Source: Candidatus Pacearchaeota archaeon
Lineage (GTDB): Archaea; Nanobdellota; Nanobdellia; UBA10117; JABICX01
Assembly (NCBI GenBank): GCA_017608025.1
Contig: JAFCGM010000003.1
Coordinates: forward strand, 1-64,000
Reading direction: 5' to 3'
DNA length: 64,000 nucleotides
Below the pieces are notes generated by a model that saw only the letters and a list, made by a program, of their open reading frames with translations, was not told where the DNA came from and made no database searches. The position numbers and the translations under genes are program-made. Shown here piece after piece: positions 47,466-56,719 of the stretch (its first letter is position 1; the number at the start of each line of letters is the position of its first letter).

Positions 47466-49247
47466 TTACAAACCCCATATTTCATTATCTTGGCGTTTGA
47501 TTTGCGCAATTTCCTTTAATATTTGCACTTCTGCAGAGCTGAGAAATTTCTTTGCATGGTCTTTGAGAAGCCGGAATTGATCTTCGCTCAAATCTGAATA
47601 AAGAATATCTCCACCTACAGCATGCCTTCCAATAATCATTCCTGAAACAGAAATCGCTGCTTGCTCGTTTCTTGAAAGGTCTTCTTTCTTTTCTCCTTGG
47701 TCTTCTATAGTTTGAATTTGGCCTACGCTTTTTCCATCCTCAGACATTAAAGGAAGCTTTGGCTTCACTTTTCCAGTAATAACCTCAACTCCGAAAACAG
47801 CAGGATTTGACTGCCTGAAAATGTATTGAGGCAGTATTTTTATTTTAAAGGGCCACACTAAACCTTTTAGAGACTCAAGTTCTTTTCTTTTTTCAATTTC
47901 CTGTTTTTTCTCTTCATATTCATCAACAAGCTTGTAAATTACGTTGCTTAAAATTATGTTTACTTTATCTTTTTTTGCCTCTTTTTTCAGGCTTGAAGGG
48001 CAGTCAACATTAAAAGCTATTACAAAAGCAATTTTCTCGTCTTTTTCTCCAGAGGATTTTGCTTCGAGAATGTCGCGCTTTGCAACATTTCCTATGTTTG
48101 CATGTTTTATTGGAATTCCTCTTTCCTTGAACAGAGTTGAAATTGCTTCAAGAGAGCCAAGAGTATCTGCTTTGAGAATTACTCCTGCTTGTTCTGTTTC
48201 AATGCAAACATTCTGAAGCTCATTGCAAATTTTTTCTTCTGCTTCTTTAATTTCATCTTCGCTTTCTGCTGCAATAAATGGTGAGCCTGCTATTGCTCTT
48301 TCCAAATCTGGCGCACATATTTTAACTCCAGAAGCTGCAACAGCCTCATCAACTTGCCTGAAAATGCTTTTTTTGTCTCTTATTTCTGAAAGTGTTTTTG
48401 GTTTCAGCAATGCGCGAATTTTAGTGTTAAAAATATCATCCATGCCTCCAACAACAATAATGTCGTTTTTTCTTAATGTGCCTTCATAAACAATAACATC
48501 TGCAGTAGTTCCAAGCCCTTTTTTTTCATTAATTTCAAGAATTGTTCCTTTTGCTTTGCTTTCTTTTTTAACTTCAAGCTTTTTGAGAAGAAATCTTTGG
48601 GAAAGTCCAGCAAGAAGCGACAAAAGCTCAGGCACTCCTTCGCCTGTTTTTGCAGAAATTGGCACTACTGCTATGGTTTTTGAATAATCATTAACTTCTG
48701 TAAATATGTTTGAATCAAATCCCAGCTCAGATATCTGGCCAATGACTTTGTAAAACCTTTCATCAAAAATATTTCTTGTTTGCTCAGGCTGTTCTTGAAG
48801 AGAAAATAGTTCACACCCAGTTATTGGCTTCCATCCAGGAATTAAATCAATTTTGTTCACAGCAACAATAAAAGGAACTTTGAATGTTTTAAGAATTTGA
48901 ATTGCCTCTTTTGTTTGTGGCTGCAATCCTTCATTTATGTCAACAATCAAAACTGCAAGGTCTGCTATTGAGCCTCCGCGTTTTCTTAAATTAGTAAATG
49001 CTTCGTGACCGGGAGTGTCAACAAACAGTAGTCCTGGGAGTAAGAATTTCAAGCCGAATTTCTTAAGCAAAGTTCCGCACATTTTGTTAATTGTCTCTAA
49101 AGGGACTTCTGTTGCTCCAATGTGCTGAGTGATTTTTCCAGCTTCCCTTGCAGCAAGAGTTGTGCCTCTAATGTAATCTAGCAAAGAAGTTTTCCCATGG
49201 TCAACATGACCTAAAACAGTGATTATTGGCTGTCTTACTGAAGACAT
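47466..49247 (-). CDS. infB: Translation initiation factor aIF5B
   Basis: QPIITVLGHVDHGKTSLLDYIRGT, DTPGHEAFTNLRKRGG, AVNKIDLIPGW. Confidence 0.96.
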   Translation of the reverse strand: MSSVRQPIITVLGHVDHGKTSLLDYIRGTTLAAREAGKITQHIGATEVPLETINKMCGTLLKKFGLKFLLPGLLFVDTPGHEAFTNLRKRGGSIADLAVLIVDINEGLQPQTKEAIQILKTFKVPFIVAVNKIDLIPGWKPITGCELFSLQEQPEQTRNIFDERFYKVIGQISELGFDSNIFTEVNDYSKTIAVVPISAKTGEGVPELLSLLAGLSQRFLLKKLEVKKESKAKGTILEINEKKGLGTTADVIVYEGTLRKNDIIVVGGMDDIFNTKIRALLKPKTLSEIRDKKSIFRQVDEAVAASGVKICAPDLERAIAGSPFIAAESEDEIKEAEEKICNELQNVCIETEQAGVILKADTLGSLEAISTLFKERGIPIKHANIGNVAKRDILEAKSSGEKDEKIAFVIAFNVDCPSSLKKEAKKDKVNIILSNVIYKLVDEYEEKKQEIEKRKELESLKGLVWPFKIKILPQYIFRQSNPAVFGVEVITGKVKPKLPLMSEDGKSVGQIQTIEDQGEKKEDLSRNEQAAISVSGMIIGRHAVGGDILYSDLSEDQFRLLKDHAKKFLSSAEVQILKEIAQIKRQDNEIWGL

Positions 49248-49307
49248 AATAATTAAAATACTTTGGAGAGGTTTAAAAGAGTTGTTGTTCAGATGCGAAA
49301 CAGCTGA

Positions 49308-50336
49308 TTACCACCAATCAACACTATTGTATTGGAGTGTATCGCAATTTTTGCAAAGAGGTATTTTATCAAACTGCTTTTTAAGGTGCATCTCCTTGAA
49401 TCTTTTGTATGGCTTGCTTTCAAGGATTTCCTTTATGTTTTTCTTGTTAAGGTCGCCAAGAACAACTTTCTGCTCGTAGTCGCGGCAGCAAGGTATGATT
49501 TTTCCATCAGCTTGAATATCAACTGTTGTCCAAATCCCTTTGCATGCCCATTTTGATTTTGTTTTTTTCTGCTTCCTTAATTTATTGACTTCAACATCTC
49601 CTGCCCAGTTTATTGGATACTTTATTACAACTGAATTTGCGAGTTTTTTGAACTTTTCAATCAAGTCTTTTGCAGAATCCTTATTTTCTCTAAGCACAAC
49701 CATTGAAATCTTTACAACAGGTTTTTTTGCTTTAATCTTTTTTTTGTATTTTAGGAAATCAATAATTCGCTTTGATGAAATTTTAAAATCAAGGTGCATT
49801 ACTTTTTCATATGCTTTCTTGTTTCCTCCATTGAAACTTATATTCAATTCATCTAAGCCAGAATCAATTATTTTTTTAGTGTTTTCCTCTGTAAGCATGA
49901 AGCCATTGGTGTACATTTCAACATTGACTTTTGGGTATTTTGTCTTGAGATATTTTATTTTTTCAGTGATTGTTGGGTCAAGAAGCGGCTCCCCGAATCC
50001 GCTCAAACAAACATTCTTGAATTTCACATAGGGAAAAATCCTGTCAATGTATTTTTTGAAATCCTTAAGAGTCATTGTTGACTTTTTTCTTTTCATTATT
50101 GAATGCGGGCACATTATGCATTTAGCATTGCAAAAATTTGTTGTTTCAATATTCAAATAATAATACTTTAGATTCCCTGCTTTGTTCTTAACTCTCTTTT
50201 CATATAATTTTGAATACAATTTTGTGTCAACAAGCCTTCTGAAAGGAGATTTGTAAAAAATAATGTAAGCTGTACGGTTAATGAAATTTCTTTTTTTTAA
50301 AAAGAAGAATATGTTTTTCAATGTATTTAAGACCAT
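49308..50336 (-). CDS. Radical SAM/SPASM protein
   Basis: NIETTNFCNAKCIMCPHSIM, CLSGFGEPLLDP; C-terminal CCRDY..CKNCDT. Confidence 0.88.
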   Translation of the reverse strand: MVLNTLKNIFFFLKKRNFINRTAYIIFYKSPFRRLVDTKLYSKLYEKRVKNKAGNLKYYYLNIETTNFCNAKCIMCPHSIMKRKKSTMTLKDFKKYIDRIFPYVKFKNVCLSGFGEPLLDPTITEKIKYLKTKYPKVNVEMYTNGFMLTEENTKKIIDSGLDELNISFNGGNKKAYEKVMHLDFKISSKRIIDFLKYKKKIKAKKPVVKISMVVLRENKDSAKDLIEKFKKLANSVVIKYPINWAGDVEVNKLRKQKKTKSKWACKGIWTTVDIQADGKIIPCCRDYEQKVVLGDLNKKNIKEILESKPYKRFKEMHLKKQFDKIPLCKNCDTLQYNSVDWW

Positions 50337-50390
50337 GGTTCAGCAAAAAAGAAAATAATTAATAAAGGTTTTGAATGCTTTTTTTCTTTT

Positions 50391-50427
50391 AAGGCTTTCT
50401 TTAAAAAAGACTTTCTCTAAAAATAAA
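50391..50427 (-). repeat. Palindromic repeat family copy downstream of ndk
   Basis: Reverse strand TTTATTTTTAGAGAAAGTCTTTTTTAAAGAAAGCCTT, no tail duplication seen. Confidence 0.5.
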
Positions 50428-50907
50428 CTAAATGACAAAGTCATCGTCGCTTCTTTTGTAATCATGCAATTCTTCTGGGGCAAACCAAAGTGCAATTTCC
50501 TGCTTTGCCTCTTCTTCATTTCCAGAAGCGTGGATTAAATTCATTGTAGACTTTCCCTTTTTGTCTGTATATGAAAAAGTATGGTGAGCATAATCTCCTC
50601 TAATTGTTCCTGGAGCTGACTTGTTTGGCTCTGTTCCTCCAACTATTTTCCTGGCAAGTTCGACTGCATTTATTCCCTCAAGAACCATTGCAATTACTGG
50701 TCCCATAGTTAGGTATTTTTCAAGGTTGTTGTAGAATTGTTTTCCCACATGAGCAGAATAGTGCTGCTTTGAGAATTCTCTGTCAACCCAAACCATTTTC
50801 ATGCCAATAATCTTAAGACCAACTCTCTCAAATCTTCTAATTATTTCACCAGAAAGTGCTCTCTTTACCCCATCTGGCTTAATTAAAACCAAAGTTCTTG
50901 ATATCAT
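50428..50907 (-). CDS. ndk: Nucleoside diphosphate kinase
   Basis: RTLVLIKPDGVKRALSGEII; ATNP-type GGTEPNKSAPGTIRGDYA; NLIHASGNEEEA. Confidence 0.95.
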   Translation of the reverse strand: MISRTLVLIKPDGVKRALSGEIIRRFERVGLKIIGMKMVWVDREFSKQHYSAHVGKQFYNNLEKYLTMGPVIAMVLEGINAVELARKIVGGTEPNKSAPGTIRGDYAHHTFSYTDKKGKSTMNLIHASGNEEEAKQEIALWFAPEELHDYKRSDDDFVI

Positions 50908-50944
50908 TTTAAGAAAAAAATAAGAGAAGGTATTTAAAAGGTTT

Positions 50945-51133
50945 TTGCTAACTTACTTTATGGAAAAGAAAGCAAAAATCATCTTGTTTGTCCTATTGCT
51001 TATTGCTGTTATTAATACTTACTTTCAGTTCAGATGGTTTGGAACAAAACTTCAATGGGTTCCTTTAATTGTTTTTGGAGCAATATTTGTTGCTCTTCAA
51101 ATAATGAAAAAGAAAAAAATGCTTGCTTTCTAG
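50945..51133 (+). CDS. Small two-TM protein
   Basis: 62-aa ORF. Confidence 0.45.
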   Translation: MLTYFMEKKAKIILFVLLLIAVINTYFQFRWFGTKLQWVPLIVFGAIFVALQIMKKKKMLAF

Positions 51134-51483
51134 TTTTTATTTAGATTGTTTTTTCTTTTCTTAAGCAAAGCAAATCTTTTTTTAAATATTCTGTGCGCCT
51201 TATTTTTTTCTTCATTCCTAATAAGAAATTTTTCAATTTTCTTTATTAATTTCTGAACTGCTTTGTTGAACTGCCAGGAATCAGCTTCAACATTTATTTT
51301 GCCAAAATTTGTTTTTGCAAGCAAGTTTAGGGCAGTTTTTCTTCTAAAACCGGTTTTTTTATACTGCTTTACATGCAGTTTTGCATCTTTAAGATATTTT
51401 GCAAATCTATGGTTTGTAAGCTCATATGCAAAATACTTCCTGTCTTCCTCACCTAATTCCTCTCCAGAAAAATTCAACTTCAA
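51130..51483 (-). CDS. Hypothetical basic protein
   Basis: 117-aa ORF. Confidence 0.5.
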   Translation of the reverse strand: MKLNFSGEELGEEDRKYFAYELTNHRFAKYLKDAKLHVKQYKKTGFRRKTALNLLAKTNFGKINVEADSWQFNKAVQKLIKKIEKFLIRNEEKNKAHRIFKKRFALLKKRKNNLNKN

Positions 51484-51603
51484 AATGACATCACCAATAA
51501 TAATATACGCATAAATAATATATAAAAATTGTTAAAATAAAGAAATTAAAAAGAAGAGATTATTCTGCTGTTTTTCCTTAGACATTTCTTCTTTACGCGT
51601 GTC

Positions 51604-51948
51604 TCAGATTTTTTTCTCTTCATTGTTTTTTGCTTCTCTTTTTTCGTTTCTGGTTTCAGCCTTTTCAACAATCTTATTAAGAACAATGTCAAATGTTGAA
51701 ACTCTGATATTTTTTCCTTCCTTGTTGTTGAACTCTTCAGAGCCAATTTCCATGTTCTCTATTGCAACCTGGTCTTTCAGAAAGCGGCTTCTTACAACTT
51801 CAGCCACATCAACAGCTTTGCTGATGAACTTTCCTCGCGACCGAATAATAACCTTGTCTGCGTTTTTAGCTGTAAACTGCATTACAACTGCTGTGACATA
51901 ATTCATAAAAGGCTTTCCACCAATGTATATTGCGTAGTCTTCTGCCAT
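51604..51948 (-). CDS. albA: Alba nucleic-acid-binding protein
   Basis: IYIGGKPFMNYVTAVVMQFTAKNADKVIIRSRGKFISKAVDVAEVVRSRF. Confidence 0.92.
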   Translation of the reverse strand: MAEDYAIYIGGKPFMNYVTAVVMQFTAKNADKVIIRSRGKFISKAVDVAEVVRSRFLKDQVAIENMEIGSEEFNNKEGKNIRVSTFDIVLNKIVEKAETRNEKREAKNNEEKKI

Positions 51949-52008
51949 TGTAATCTCCTCCTCACTTTTGTGAGAACATTATTGTTTTCTGTGAATGCTT
52001 TTAAAAGC

Positions 52009-52200
52009 CTATTTCTGTGATTGCTTGAATTTTTTTGTTATGTATCCTGCAATAACATTCCTAAACTTTTTTGAAGCAACTTCTGCAACTTCGTTGAGTT
52101 TCTTCTTGTTTTTTTCAAAACTAGATGTAAATATTCCGGGATTTTTTTTCATAATTTCCTTTGCAATCCTCTTTGTTGCCTGTGTTCGTATTCGTCCCAT
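52009..52200 (-). CDS. 30S ribosomal protein S17e
   Basis: MGRIRTQATKRIAKEIMKKNPGIFTSSFEKNKKKLNEVAEVASKKFRNVIAGYITK. Confidence 0.93.
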   Translation of the reverse strand: MGRIRTQATKRIAKEIMKKNPGIFTSSFEKNKKKLNEVAEVASKKFRNVIAGYITKKFKQSQK

Positions 52201-52249
52201 AGTAAATCAATTTAATGTATTATTAACTAAAATAAGAGGTTTAAAAAGG

Positions 52250-52300
52250 TTACTTTTTGTAACAGATTTCATATATGTCTAGATTTTTCAGATCGTGCTC
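52250..52300 (-). repeat. Silently diverged duplicate of the ychF 3' end (17 codons including stop)
   Basis: Encodes EHDLKNLDIYEICYKK*; authentic ychF end (52505-52555) encodes DHELKNLDIYEICYKK*; 12 nt differences by hand count. Confidence 0.92.
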
Positions 52301-52335
52301 TGCCTTTTTCAAAAAAAGGCAAGTTGCCAAAAACG
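52300..52335 (-). repeat. Palindromic repeat core adjoining the ychF tail copy
   Basis: Reverse strand CGTTTTTGGCAACTTGCCTTTTTTTGAAAAAGGCAG, near-identical to the tRNA-Lys copy at 27991-28027. Confidence 0.88.
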
Positions 52336-52504
52336 TCTCTTTATGCTCGACAATTACTTTTTGTTTTTGAAGTAAAAATTGCGTATAACATCGGAATTTA
52401 ACGAAGTCACTGAAGTCAAGGTTGGGGCGAAACGAAATGAAGCTGTAAAATTTTCCTAATAAGCTTTCCATTTTTGAAGAAGAATAAAGAAGAGAGATTT
52501 TTGC

Positions 52505-53704
52505 TTATTTTTTATAGCAAATCTCATAGATATCCAAATTTTTTAGCTCGTGATCTTTGCCTACTGCTTTCTTTGTCCTGACATTTATTGCCTTTATGAA
52601 ATTGTCGCCAAAATCTGAGTGCAGTTTGTATGCAAAGTCCAACGCAGTTGAATTTGGCGGCATTAAAAAGCAGTCTGGAAGAACTCTTCCTTGTTGGTCT
52701 TCTAGTTTTGAAACCCCTCCAGGGAAAACTGCAATGTATTTTAGTTTTTCAAACACAGCAGCATTTAAAATTGTCTGGACACCAGTACTGCCATATTTTG
52801 ACAATATATTTTTTCTTACAAAATCTAAGGCGTTTTTCTGCTTTTCATTAATATCTGAATTTGATTTAATTTCAAAATCCTTGTCTCCTGGAATATAATG
52901 TATAAATCCTTTTTTTGCTGCTTCTCTTAAAGCAAGTTCTGATTCTGCTGAGCAGCCAATAACCAAATAGTTTGGAAATTCCTTTTTTATTTTCCTTATG
53001 TTATTTTCTGCTTCTAGCAAATCAATTTTGTTTGCAGCAATTATCATTGGCTTTGTCATTTTACGAAGCTCGGTTGCAAGAATTTTCAAGTCTTTTTCTT
53101 CCCATTTGTCAAAATTCTCAAAACTAAGTTTTGTGCTTTTAACTGCCTTTTTCACCATATCATCATTAACCCCAAGTCCAGAGAACTGGCTAGATATTGC
53201 TTTAACTGGGTCTAAATGTTCCATTTTTGCCTTCCTTGCAAACTTAACCCAACCCTTATTCATTATACTAAGATACCACATATCCAGTTCATTTTCAAGA
53301 AACCTTACATCATCAAGAGGATTGTGAGTTCCTGGTTTTACTGGTTCTCCCTTATCATTTGTTGCTCCTGCTGCATCAATCACATGAATTAAGCAGTCTG
53401 CTTGCCTTAAATCATCTAAAAACTGGTTTCCAAGACCTTTTCCTTCATGTGCTCCAGGAACAAGACCTGCAACATCAATTAACTGAAAAGGCACAAATCG
53501 AAAATTTCCAAGGACAAATCCTTCTCTTGGATTGGAAATTTTTCCAAATTCTCGAGCAACATCAGAAACTTTTACATAAGCAACTCCAGAATTAGGCTTG
53601 ATTGTAGCAAAAGGATAATTAGCTATTTCAACTTCTGCAAGAGTTGCTGCCTTGAAAAAAGTTGATTTTCCTACATTTGCCTTTCCTACAACGCCAATTA
53701 GCAT
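52505..53704 (-). CDS. ychF: YchF/OBG-type GTPase (redox-regulated ATPase YchF-like)
   Basis: MLIGVVGKANVGKSTFFKAATLAEVEIANYPFATIKPN, DVAGLVPGAHEGKGLGNQFLDDLRQAD. Confidence 0.93.
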   Translation of the reverse strand: MLIGVVGKANVGKSTFFKAATLAEVEIANYPFATIKPNSGVAYVKVSDVAREFGKISNPREGFVLGNFRFVPFQLIDVAGLVPGAHEGKGLGNQFLDDLRQADCLIHVIDAAGATNDKGEPVKPGTHNPLDDVRFLENELDMWYLSIMNKGWVKFARKAKMEHLDPVKAISSQFSGLGVNDDMVKKAVKSTKLSFENFDKWEEKDLKILATELRKMTKPMIIAANKIDLLEAENNIRKIKKEFPNYLVIGCSAESELALREAAKKGFIHYIPGDKDFEIKSNSDINEKQKNALDFVRKNILSKYGSTGVQTILNAAVFEKLKYIAVFPGGVSKLEDQQGRVLPDCFLMPPNSTALDFAYKLHSDFGDNFIKAINVRTKKAVGKDHELKNLDIYEICYKK

Positions 53705-53745
53705 AAAGGAAAGTTAAAATTAAGACTTTTAAGAGTTTTGATGAG

Positions 53746-54225
53746 CTAGCGGTGGACTTTTGGGAACAACTTAAAGCCCAAAAACCTTAAAGAAATATTA
53801 GACCATATCTTTTTTGGAGAGAATTTTGTTTTATCAAGCCCAAGTTTTAATTTGTGATTTATTTTCTTAAAAGTGTCGTGGTCAAAACGAGCGAATTCAA
53901 TCAAAAAGTCAAAAAATCCGTGATATACAAAGCCTATTGCAACAAAAAAAGCCAGATTGCTGCAAACCCCTTCTGTTAATCTATAAATTGTAAATAAAAA
54001 AAGCCAGAACCAAACTGTGTGAAGAATGTTGAAAACATGCTGCCTTTCCTTTATATACCATTTGTAAGCCTTGGCAAGACTAGCTGAATGGAATTTAATA
54101 GCATAATAAATGTAATGGTCAAAATCTATTAAAACTGAACAAGTTGCTGCTACAAAAAACCATTTGTTAAATGCTGCTGCAATGAGCAATGGAATGGAAA
54201 GAAGCATATGATGGCGGATGTGCAT
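53746..54225 (-). CDS. Hypothetical membrane protein
   Basis: 159 aa, TM segments, HIRHHMLLSIPLLIA..DFDHYIYYAIKFH. Confidence 0.5.
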   Translation of the reverse strand: MHIRHHMLLSIPLLIAAAFNKWFFVAATCSVLIDFDHYIYYAIKFHSASLAKAYKWYIKERQHVFNILHTVWFWLFLFTIYRLTEGVCSNLAFFVAIGFVYHGFFDFLIEFARFDHDTFKKINHKLKLGLDKTKFSPKKIWSNISLRFLGFKLFPKVHR

Positions 54226-54326
54226 AAAATATAGAATATAGTAATACTTTTTAACTATTGTGCTTAATTATCTCTAGAGAAAAAAACGCTAATGCAAGCA
54301 TTGGGCGTGAACTTCGTCCACTTCTA

Positions 54327-54465
54327 GCGAAAGAAAGAAAACTAAAATGGTAAGGATAGCAATAATTGACAAGGAGAAGTTCAACAGCCTTTCTTTAAAA
54401 AAGAAACGCTGGCGAAAGAAAGAAAACTAAAATGGTAAGGATAGCAATAATTGACAAGGAGAAGT
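54327..54465 (+). repeat. Direct duplication of ABCE1 gene start (54327-54380 and 54412-54465) flanking a palindromic core
   Basis: 54-bp copies GCGAAAGAAAGAAAACTAAAATGGTAAGGATAGCAATAATTGACAAGGAGAAGT; insert TCAACAGCCTTTCTTTAAAAAAGAAACGCTG. Confidence 0.95.
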
Positions 54466-56201
54466 GCAATTCAAAGAAATGCAATCAGGAGTGCATTAAG
54501 TACTGTCCAGTCAATCGAACAGGAAAAGAATGCATTGTGCTAGACAGCAACAATAAGAAAGCAAAAATAGAAGAGGTTCTTTGCACCGGATGCGGAATTT
54601 GCGTAAAGAGGTGCCCTTTTGATGCTATATCAATAATCAATCTTCCTGAAGTTCTTAAAAAAGACCCTCTTTTTCGTTACGGACCAAATTCTTTTGAGCT
54701 TTTTCGGCTTCCAATTCCAAAAAAAGGAAAAGTTGTTGGAATTCTTGGGGCAAATGGAATTGGAAAATCAACTGCACTTGAAATTCTTTCAAATTTAATT
54801 AAAATCAATTTTGGAAATTTTGAAAAAGAAACCAAAGAAGAAGATATAATAAGATATTTTCGCGGCTCTGAGCTTCAGGATTATTTCAAAAAATTGTTTG
54901 AAAATAATACAAAAGTTTCCTACAAGCCGCAATATATTGACTTAATTCCAAAAAAATTCAAGGAAACAGCAGAAGAGCTTCTTCTGAAAAACTCAACAAA
55001 AAAAGAAGTTAAGGAAGTTTCTGAAAAATTTGGATTTAAGCATATTTTATCTAGAAAACTTGAACAGCTTTCTGGAGGGGAGTTGCAGAAGATTGCAATT
55101 GCTGCAACAGCAATGAAAGATGCAGACATTTATTTTTTTGATGAACCGAGCTCTTTTCTAGATATAAAAGAAAGAATCAAGATTGCAAAAATAATAAATG
55201 AGTTAGCTGAGAAAGGAAAAGCTGTTGTCATTATAGAACATGACTTAATAATTTTAGATTACTTGTCTGAGATTATTCACATTCTTTTTGGTAAAAAATC
55301 GTGCTATGGTGTTGTATCGCATCCTCTGTCTTCAAAAAACGGCATAAACACTTATCTTGACGGATTTTTAAAAGATGAGAATATTCGGTTTCGGGATGAG
55401 AAAATATCATTTAGGCACAGCTCTTCAGAAAAAAAAATTGGGATTAATATTATTGCAAAATGGCCTGAAATTGAAAAGAAATTAAGTTCATTTAAATTAA
55501 CTGCTGAGGGCTCTGAGATATATGAAAAAGAAATTGTCGGAGTAATTGGTGCAAATGGCATTGGAAAGACAACTCTACTGAAGATAATTGCAGGACAGCT
55601 CAAAGCAGATAAAGGCAAGGTTCCAGGAAAGCTTAAAATTTCATACAAAGAGCAGTATATTTCTCCGCAGAAAAACAAAACTGTCAGAGAAGTATTATCA
55701 AAAGTCAACAAGAATTACCTTAGTCAGAAAAATAAGATTGAGATTCTGGCACCGCTTGAAATTGAATCTTTGTTTGAGAAAAAGCTTGAAAAAATTTCTG
55801 GTGGGGAATTGCAAAGGGTTGCAATTGCAGTTTGCTTGCTTCAGGATGCTGACTTGTATCTTCTTGATGAACCTTCTAATTATCTTGATATTGAGCAAAG
55901 ACTGCGTGCAAGTCGGGCAATTCATAGAGTCATAAAAAACAAAGAAGCTGCAGGAATTGTAATTGACCATGATTTGCTTTTTATAAATTACTTATCTGAC
56001 AGAATTTTGAGTTTTGATGGTGAGCCTGCAGTAACTGGCAGGGCAAAGAAAATTGCAAACATAAAAGATGGAATGAATTCCTTTCTTAAGGAGCTCAATA
56101 TTACATTGAGAAATGACGAGCATTCTAAAAGGCCGAGAGTAAATAAAATCAACAGCCAAAAAGATAAAGAGCAAAGGAAAAAAGGAATATATTATGCTTA
56201 G
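54432..56201 (+). CDS. ABCE1/Rli1 ribosome recycling factor
   Basis: Two 4Fe-4S motifs, two P-loops (GANGIGKSTALEIL, GANGIGKTTLLKII), two ABC signatures (LSGGELQK, ISGGELQR). Confidence 0.96.
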   Translation: MVRIAIIDKEKCNSKKCNQECIKYCPVNRTGKECIVLDSNNKKAKIEEVLCTGCGICVKRCPFDAISIINLPEVLKKDPLFRYGPNSFELFRLPIPKKGKVVGILGANGIGKSTALEILSNLIKINFGNFEKETKEEDIIRYFRGSELQDYFKKLFENNTKVSYKPQYIDLIPKKFKETAEELLLKNSTKKEVKEVSEKFGFKHILSRKLEQLSGGELQKIAIAATAMKDADIYFFDEPSSFLDIKERIKIAKIINELAEKGKAVVIIEHDLIILDYLSEIIHILFGKKSCYGVVSHPLSSKNGINTYLDGFLKDENIRFRDEKISFRHSSSEKKIGINIIAKWPEIEKKLSSFKLTAEGSEIYEKEIVGVIGANGIGKTTLLKIIAGQLKADKGKVPGKLKISYKEQYISPQKNKTVREVLSKVNKNYLSQKNKIEILAPLEIESLFEKKLEKISGGELQRVAIAVCLLQDADLYLLDEPSNYLDIEQRLRASRAIHRVIKNKEAAGIVIDHDLLFINYLSDRILSFDGEPAVTGRAKKIANIKDGMNSFLKELNITLRNDEHSKRPRVNKINSQKDKEQRKKGIYYA

Positions 56202-56215
56202 TAAAACACAATTGA

Positions 56216-56713
56216 TTATTCAGATTTTTCTTCAGTAGGCTTTACTTTTTCCTGATTTTTTTCTGGAGCCTTGGATTCTGCAACTTCTTGTGGTTTAGCT
56301 TCAGATTCAGAAGATTGCTCTGGCTTTTGCTCAAGTCCTAATGCTTTTGCAATTGAATCTTTTCCAGATTTTACAACTTTTAAATTTATCTGGGAAATCT
56401 CAGAATTAATTACTCTTCCGCGAACAGTTTTTCTTTTCTTTTCATATTTTCTTTTAACTTTCTTAAAGCCTTTTCCTTTTGAAAGAATTACTTTTTTTCT
56501 TGAAAATCCATCTAAAAAAGAAACCATTGGAAATCCTGCTTTGTCTGAGCCGCCAGTTATTTGAAGCTCATAGCCATTAAGATTGAAGAGCTCGCCCTTA
56601 ACTTTATCTCTGATTTTCTTGTTTAAAAGATTGTCTGCGTCAGGGCTTTTTACTTCAAGCTTATATGTTTTCTTACTTGTTTTGTCACTTATGTTTATTT
56701 TGAAATCAACCAT
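56216..56713 (-). CDS. 30S ribosomal protein S6e with acidic C-terminal extension
   Basis: MVDFKINISDKTSKKTYKLEV..GYELQITGGSDKAGFPM. Confidence 0.92.
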   Translation of the reverse strand: MVDFKINISDKTSKKTYKLEVKSPDADNLLNKKIRDKVKGELFNLNGYELQITGGSDKAGFPMVSFLDGFSRKKVILSKGKGFKKVKRKYEKKRKTVRGRVINSEISQINLKVVKSGKDSIAKALGLEQKPEQSSESEAKPQEVAESKAPEKNQEKVKPTEEKSE

Positions 56714-56719
56714 TTAAAA

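Noticed and set aside
52250-52471. 73-aa ORF downstream of ychF as an independent gene
   Set aside because: Its C-terminus is the duplicated ychF tail and its middle reads through the repeat core; better explained as a by-product of the duplication.
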